Shown here: piece by piece, positions 6,862-10,472 of the stretch
How the letters are laid out: each line of letters opens with the position of its first letter
Numbering within the stretch: the first letter of the stretch is position 1
Source: an uncultured Alistipes sp.
Lineage (GTDB): Bacteria; Bacteroidota; Bacteroidia; Bacteroidales; Rikenellaceae
Direction of reading: 5' to 3'
Length of the DNA stretch: 10,472 nt
Assembly (NCBI GenBank): GCA_934754975.1
Contig: CAKVKI010000079.1
Span: 1-10,472, forward strand
The notes under the pieces: model-generated
The model's database searches: none
What the model saw: only the letters and a program-made list of their open reading frames with translations
What the model was told of the DNA's origin: nothing
Translations under genes and position numbers: made by a program

Positions 6862-7953
6862 ATGAAGATCCTGATCGTTTATACGGCTTCCGGAAATTCG
6901 GACAACCCTTTCGTGCGGCTGCTCTCCGACGGCATCCGCGCCTGCGGCTATGAGGTCGTGTGTTCGGTCGAGGAGTTCCGCAGCAACGCGGCATCCTACG
7001 ACATCGTCCATTTCCAATGGCCCGAAGAGTTTTTCCGCTGGAAAAACCCGGCTCCGGCGGATATCGAAATCCTCGAACAACAGTTCCTGAGGCTCAAAAG
7101 CCAGGGAATCCCCCTGATATATACCCGCCACAACACCCTGCCGCACCACGGCAATCCGCTCGTGGCAAAAGCTTACGGACTGGTAGAAAAATATGCCGAC
7201 GCCATCGTGCATCTGGGCGACTACAGCCGCCGGGAATTCATGGCGGCGCATCCGGATTCGGAGCAGCTGCAAGTCGTTATCCCGCACCACATCTACGAAG
7301 GACTCTACGACATGGACATTACGCGCGACGCAGGCCGCCGCGCGCTCGGCATCCCGGCCGACCGGCTGGTGGTGCTGGCCTTCGGGGCGTTCCGCCATGC
7401 GGAAGAACGCAGGCTGGTATGGGGCGCGTTCCGCAGACTGCACTACCCGGCCAAATTCCTGCTCGCGCCGCGCCTGTGGCCCTACACCCTGCACGGATCG
7501 CGGTTCAAAGGTGTGAAACGGCTCGCCGGACGGGTGCTTTACGCCGCGGCGCATACCGCCGAAGGCTTCTTCGACAGCCGCATCACCTCGGCGGAGCCGC
7601 TGATTCCCGACGAACTGCTGCCCTGCTACCTCGCCGCCGCCGACGTGGTATTCATCCAGCGGACGGACATACTCAATTCGGGCAACGTGCCGCTGGCGCT
7701 GAGTTTCGGGCGCGTGGTGACGGGTCCCGACCGCGGCAATATCGGCGGACTGCTCGCCGAGACGGGCAACCCGGCATTCGATCCCGCCGACCCGCGGTCG
7801 GTGGACATCGCGCTGGAGCGGGCCGCACGCCTCGCGGCGACGGACCAGGGAGCCAAAAACCGCGCCTATGCGCAGGAACACTTCGGCATCGGGCGCATCG
7901 CCGCAATGTACGGCGGGCTTTACGAACGACTTTATGACGGAAAACGACAATAA
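6862..7953 (+). CDS. GT-B glycosyltransferase with atypical donor-site motif
   Basis: This is a 363-residue protein with two Rossmann-like halves, resembling GT1/GT4-type enzymes in Bacteroidetes exopolysaccharide loci. The N-terminal half has MKILIVYTASGN, DIVHFQWPEE (47-56), and IYTRHNTLPH (86-95), then an HLGDYSRREF segment typical of the inter-domain region. VVLAFGAFRHAEE (170-182) opens the C-terminal domain. The donor region reads ILNSGNVPLALSFGRVVTGP (270-289), where most GT4 enzymes carry E-x7-E; neither Glu is present at the expected places, as in some divergent GT-B subgroups. It probably adds a sugar to the repeat unit, but donor and acceptor are not predictable. The gene starts 7 bases after the acyltransferase stop. 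Its 3' end overlaps the flippase start by 20 bases, which implies co-transcription. Confidence 0.82.
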   Translation: MKILIVYTASGNSDNPFVRLLSDGIRACGYEVVCSVEEFRSNAASYDIVHFQWPEEFFRWKNPAPADIEILEQQFLRLKSQGIPLIYTRHNTLPHHGNPLVAKAYGLVEKYADAIVHLGDYSRREFMAAHPDSEQLQVVIPHHIYEGLYDMDITRDAGRRALGIPADRLVVLAFGAFRHAEERRLVWGAFRRLHYPAKFLLAPRLWPYTLHGSRFKGVKRLAGRVLYAAAHTAEGFFDSRITSAEPLIPDELLPCYLAAADVVFIQRTDILNSGNVPLALSFGRVVTGPDRGNIGGLLAETGNPAFDPADPRSVDIALERAARLAATDQGAKNRAYAQEHFGIGRIAAMYGGLYERLYDGKRQ

Positions 7954-9415
7954 ACAACCCCACACGGTAGGCCGCCAGCTGGCTTCGGGCGTCTTCTACA
8001 CCTCGATCGCGAAATACGCCGGCATCGTGGTGACGCTCGTGGTGTCGGGCGTGCTGGCACGTCTGTTCACCCCCGAGGAGTTCGGCGTGGTGAACATCGC
8101 CACCGTGGTCATCGCCTTCTTCGCCATCTTCAGCGACCTGGGCATCGGACCTGCGGTCATCCAGCACAAGAATCTCGACAAACGCGACCTGGGCGGCATC
8201 TTCTCGCTCACGCTGTGGTCCGGAGCCGTCATGGCGCTGCTCTTCTTCGCCGCATCGGGGCTCATCGCCTCGTTTTACGACGATTCGGCAGAACTGCGCA
8301 ACATCCTGCGCATACTCTGCGCAAACCTCTTTTTCGCCGCGGCGAACATCGTCCCCAATGGACTTATACTCAAAGAGAAGCGATTCCGGTTCGCCGCCGT
8401 GCGCTCGCTCTCGGTGCAGGTCGTCGGCGGCGCGGCGGCCATCGCCGCCGCCTATGCCGGCGCGGGGATTTACGCCCTGACGATCAACCCGGTCTTTTCG
8501 AGCCTGATGCTCTTCGTGATAAACTACCGCCAGAACCCGCTTTCGGTTTACCTCAAACCCGGAAAAGCAGCTATCGGCAAGGTGTTCTCGTTCTCGGCCT
8601 ACCAGTTCTCATTCCAGCTGCTCAACTACTTCAGCCGCAACCTCGACAAACTGCTGATGGGCCGTTACATGAGCCTTTCGCAGCTGGGTTACTACGACAA
8701 ATCGTACCGGCTGATGATGCTGCCGCTGCAAAATATCGCCTACGTCGTATCGCCCGTCATGCACCCGATCTTCTCGGAGATGCAGGACGACCTGCGCAAA
8801 CTGGCGGACTCGTACCGCAAAGTCGTCCGCCTGCTGGCGCTGATCGGCCTGCCTCTCTCGGTCGTACTCTGGTTCACGGCGCAGGAGCTGGTACTCATCA
8901 TCTTCGGCGACCAGTGGCAGCCTTCGGTTCCGGTGTTCCGCATCCTGGCGCTCTCGGTGGGCATCCAGATCGTCATGTCCACCTCGGGTTCGATTTTCCA
9001 GGCGGCCAACGCTACGCGGATGCTTTTCTTCTGCGGCGTCTTCTCGGCGGCGCTCAACACGGCCGCCATCTGCACCGGCATCTTCGCTTTCGGCACGACC
9101 CAGGCCGTAGCCTGGTGCATCTGCATCTCGTTCGCAATCAACTTCATCCAATGTTACCATGCGCTGTTCTGCCTGACGCTGCGCACGGGGTGGGGCGCTT
9201 TCTGGCGCAGTTTCCTCTCCCCCCTGCTGCTCTCGGCGCTCGTCTGCCTGCCGCTGGCCGCCGTCGAATGGCTGCTGCCCCCGATGCCGATGCTCGTATC
9301 GCTTGCGGCGAAAGGCGCCGCGGCGCTCGCCGTATGGCTGCTCTACATCCAGCTCAGCGGCGAATACGACCTGAAAGGAACCGCCCGAAGTCTCCTCTCC
9401 CGCAAAAACCGATAA
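7934..9415 (+). CDS. Wzx-type polysaccharide flippase (MOP superfamily)
   Basis: This is a 493-residue polytopic membrane protein of the polysaccharide transport/WzxC-TuaB type, expected to flip undecaprenyl-linked repeat units from the cytoplasmic to the periplasmic leaflet. A hydrophilic N-terminal tail is followed by about 12-14 hydrophobic segments. Characteristic stretches are LARLFTPEEFGVVNI (41-55), SDLGIGPAVIQ (67-77), and FSRNLDKLLMGRYMSLSQLG (233-252) followed by YYDKSYRLMMLP. The size fits the family. The start at ATG 7934 overlaps the upstream gene by 20 bases; an in-frame start at 7868 lies deeper in that gene and is less likely. The next gene starts 4 bases after its stop. This is the only exporter in the window and would supply the polymerase/ligase encoded in the first block. 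Confidence 0.92.
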   Translation: MTENDNKQPHTVGRQLASGVFYTSIAKYAGIVVTLVVSGVLARLFTPEEFGVVNIATVVIAFFAIFSDLGIGPAVIQHKNLDKRDLGGIFSLTLWSGAVMALLFFAASGLIASFYDDSAELRNILRILCANLFFAAANIVPNGLILKEKRFRFAAVRSLSVQVVGGAAAIAAAYAGAGIYALTINPVFSSLMLFVINYRQNPLSVYLKPGKAAIGKVFSFSAYQFSFQLLNYFSRNLDKLLMGRYMSLSQLGYYDKSYRLMMLPLQNIAYVVSPVMHPIFSEMQDDLRKLADSYRKVVRLLALIGLPLSVVLWFTAQELVLIIFGDQWQPSVPVFRILALSVGIQIVMSTSGSIFQAANATRMLFFCGVFSAALNTAAICTGIFAFGTTQAVAWCICISFAINFIQCYHALFCLTLRTGWGAFWRSFLSPLLLSALVCLPLAAVEWLLPPMPMLVSLAAKGAAALAVWLLYIQLSGEYDLKGTARSLLSRKNR

Positions 9416-9419
9416 CTCT

Positions 9420-10472
9420 ATGAAAGGATTATTCGTCGTCTTCCACGGCTTCTCGGCCCACAGCGGCATCAGCAAGAAGATCTTCTACCAATGCGACGCC
9501 CTGCGCCGGAACGGCGCCGACGTCGAGCTGTGCCACCTCGAAATCGCGGCCGACGGCACGCAGCGCCGCATGGTCGGCGACCGTACCATCCGCTCCTTCG
9601 GACAGGGCATGCGGGCCAAAATCGCCAAACGGGTGTCATTCGGCGACATCACGCGCTATATCCGCGAGCAGGGCGTGGAGTTCCTCTACATCCGCTACGA
9701 CCACAACGCCAGCCCGGTGCTGATCCACTGGCTGCGCAAAGTCAAAAAACTCGGCGTACGCATCGCGCTCGAAATACCGACCTACCCCTACGACGCCGAA
9801 TTCGCGCAGTCGCCCTTCGTGCGCAAACTCAAACTGCGCATCGACCGCACCTTCCGCCGCCGCATGGCCCGCCATGTGGACCGCATCGTGACCTTCTCCG
9901 ACGACCCCGAAATCTTCGGGCGGCCGACGATCCGCATCTCCAACGGCATCGACTTCCGGAGCATACCGCTCAAGACGCAGCGGCACGACAACCACCACGA
10001 AATCCGGCTGCTGGCCGTGGCGAACATCCACTTCTGGCACGGCCTTGACCGCGTGATCGAGGGGCTGAAAGCCTATTACGCCGGTCCCCACCAGTGCATC
10101 GTCCGCCTGCGCATCGCGGGCGACGGCGTGCAGTCGCTCATCGACGGCTACCGCCGCACGATCGACGAATACGAACTCAATGAGTACGCCGAAGTGATCG
10201 GTCCCCGTTCGGGTGCGGAACTCGACGCCGAGTTCGAGTGGTGCGACATGGGCGTGGCCAGCCTGGGACGCCACCGCAACGGCATCACCAATATCAAAAC
10301 CCTCAAAAACCGCGAATACGCCGCACGCGGCATCCCGTTCGTCTACTCCGAGAACGACAGCGACTTCGACGGCATGCCCTACGTGATGAAGGCCCCGGCC
10401 GACGACTCGCCGCTCGACATCGCGGCCCTCATCCGTTTCTGCGACGGCGTGAACCTCACCCCGGGGCAGATC
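9420..10472 (+). CDS. GT-B family glycosyltransferase (GT4-like), 3' partial
   Basis: The frame is open from ATG 9420 to the right edge, giving 351 residues with no stop. The protein begins MKGLFVVFHGFSAHSGISKK, a glycine-rich N-terminal loop typical of GT4 enzymes. It continues with EFLYIRYDHNASPVL (87-101) and ALEIPTYPYDAEF (116-128), then DRIVTFSDDPEIFG (154-167) and the inter-domain SNGID (174-178). The C-terminal domain opens with RLLAVANIHFWHGLDRVIEG (196-215). The donor-binding region contains TLKNREYAARGIPFVYS (293-309); the E-x7-E pair is not canonical, with E299 a candidate donor-site residue. I infer addition of a sugar to the repeat unit; specificity is unknown. It starts 4 bases after the flippase stop codon, so it belongs to the same operon, which continues beyond the window. 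Confidence 0.87.
   Translation, partial: MKGLFVVFHGFSAHSGISKKIFYQCDALRRNGADVELCHLEIAADGTQRRMVGDRTIRSFGQGMRAKIAKRVSFGDITRYIREQGVEFLYIRYDHNASPVLIHWLRKVKKLGVRIALEIPTYPYDAEFAQSPFVRKLKLRIDRTFRRRMARHVDRIVTFSDDPEIFGRPTIRISNGIDFRSIPLKTQRHDNHHEIRLLAVANIHFWHGLDRVIEGLKAYYAGPHQCIVRLRIAGDGVQSLIDGYRRTIDEYELNEYAEVIGPRSGAELDAEFEWCDMGVASLGRHRNGITNIKTLKNREYAARGIPFVYSENDSDFDGMPYVMKAPADDSPLDIAALIRFCDGVNLTPGQI

Noticed and set aside
6811..7965. 384-codon minus-strand open frame opposite the GT-B gene
   Set aside because: Same artefact of GC-rich codon use; no motifs, and it covers a well-supported glycosyltransferase.
8215..9423. 402-codon plus-strand frame inside the flippase gene
   Set aside because: Frame-shifted shadow, rich in Arg, Pro and Gly, with none of the membrane segments seen in the real frame.
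9491..10048. 185-codon plus-strand frame near the right end
   Set aside because: It is arginine/proline-rich and out of frame with the clear GT4-like gene starting at 9420, which stays open to the window end.
1..10472. Defence system, phage, insertion sequence or CRISPR content
   Set aside because: Every gene is accounted for by polysaccharide or lipoprotein functions; no transposase, integrase, nuclease, terminal inverted repeats or spaced repeat array was found.

Overview
The window looks like part of a surface-polysaccharide (O-antigen, capsule or exopolysaccharide) biosynthesis locus from a GC-rich member of the Bacteroidales. An Alistipes-like genus is my best guess. The evidence for the phylum is direct: two promoters match the Bacteroidetes TAnnTTTG -7 element, Shine-Dalgarno sequences are not evident, one gene encodes an LruC/DUF4842-type lipoprotein common in Bacteroidetes, and the acyltransferase and glycosyltransferases resemble Bacteroidetes families. 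The genus is inferred only from high GC content within that group.

Layout: Positions 1-4685 (+) hold four tightly coupled genes. They encode an O-antigen ligase/Wzy-like polymerase (cut by the left edge), a GT2 rhamnosyltransferase-like enzyme, a membrane-anchored GT2 enzyme with a QxxRW motif, and a GT4 enzyme. Each downstream gene starts within the stop codon of the one before it (ATGA overlap). A 114-base gap then carries a strong hairpin terminator. Positions 4800-6056 (-) hold a single convergent gene for a secreted LruC-domain lipoprotein. Its own promoter lies in a 189-base AT-rich divergent intergenic region (6057-6245). Positions 6246-10472 (+) hold a second block: a hexapeptide-repeat acyltransferase, a GT-B glycosyltransferase, a Wzx-type flippase, and another GT-B glycosyltransferase cut by the right edge.

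How the genes fit together (inference): the five glycosyltransferases would build a lipid-linked repeat unit on the inner face of the cytoplasmic membrane and the acyltransferase would decorate it. The flippase in the second block would export it and the polymerase/ligase in the first block would polymerise it or transfer it to an acceptor. Within the window the polymerase is only in block one and the flippase only in block two, so the two transcription units probably serve one Wzx/Wzy-type pathway. No initiating sugar-phosphate transferase, chain-length regulator, outer-membrane export protein or nucleotide-sugar synthesis gene is visible; these would have to lie outside the window.

No stretch longer than 300 bases lacks a gene. 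I saw no tRNA, rRNA, CRISPR array, insertion sequence or integrase. The most unusual features are regulatory: a probably leaderless, possibly activator-dependent promoter in front of the acyltransferase gene, and the lipoprotein gene inserted in opposite orientation between two halves of a polysaccharide locus. I found no convincing new multi-gene system.
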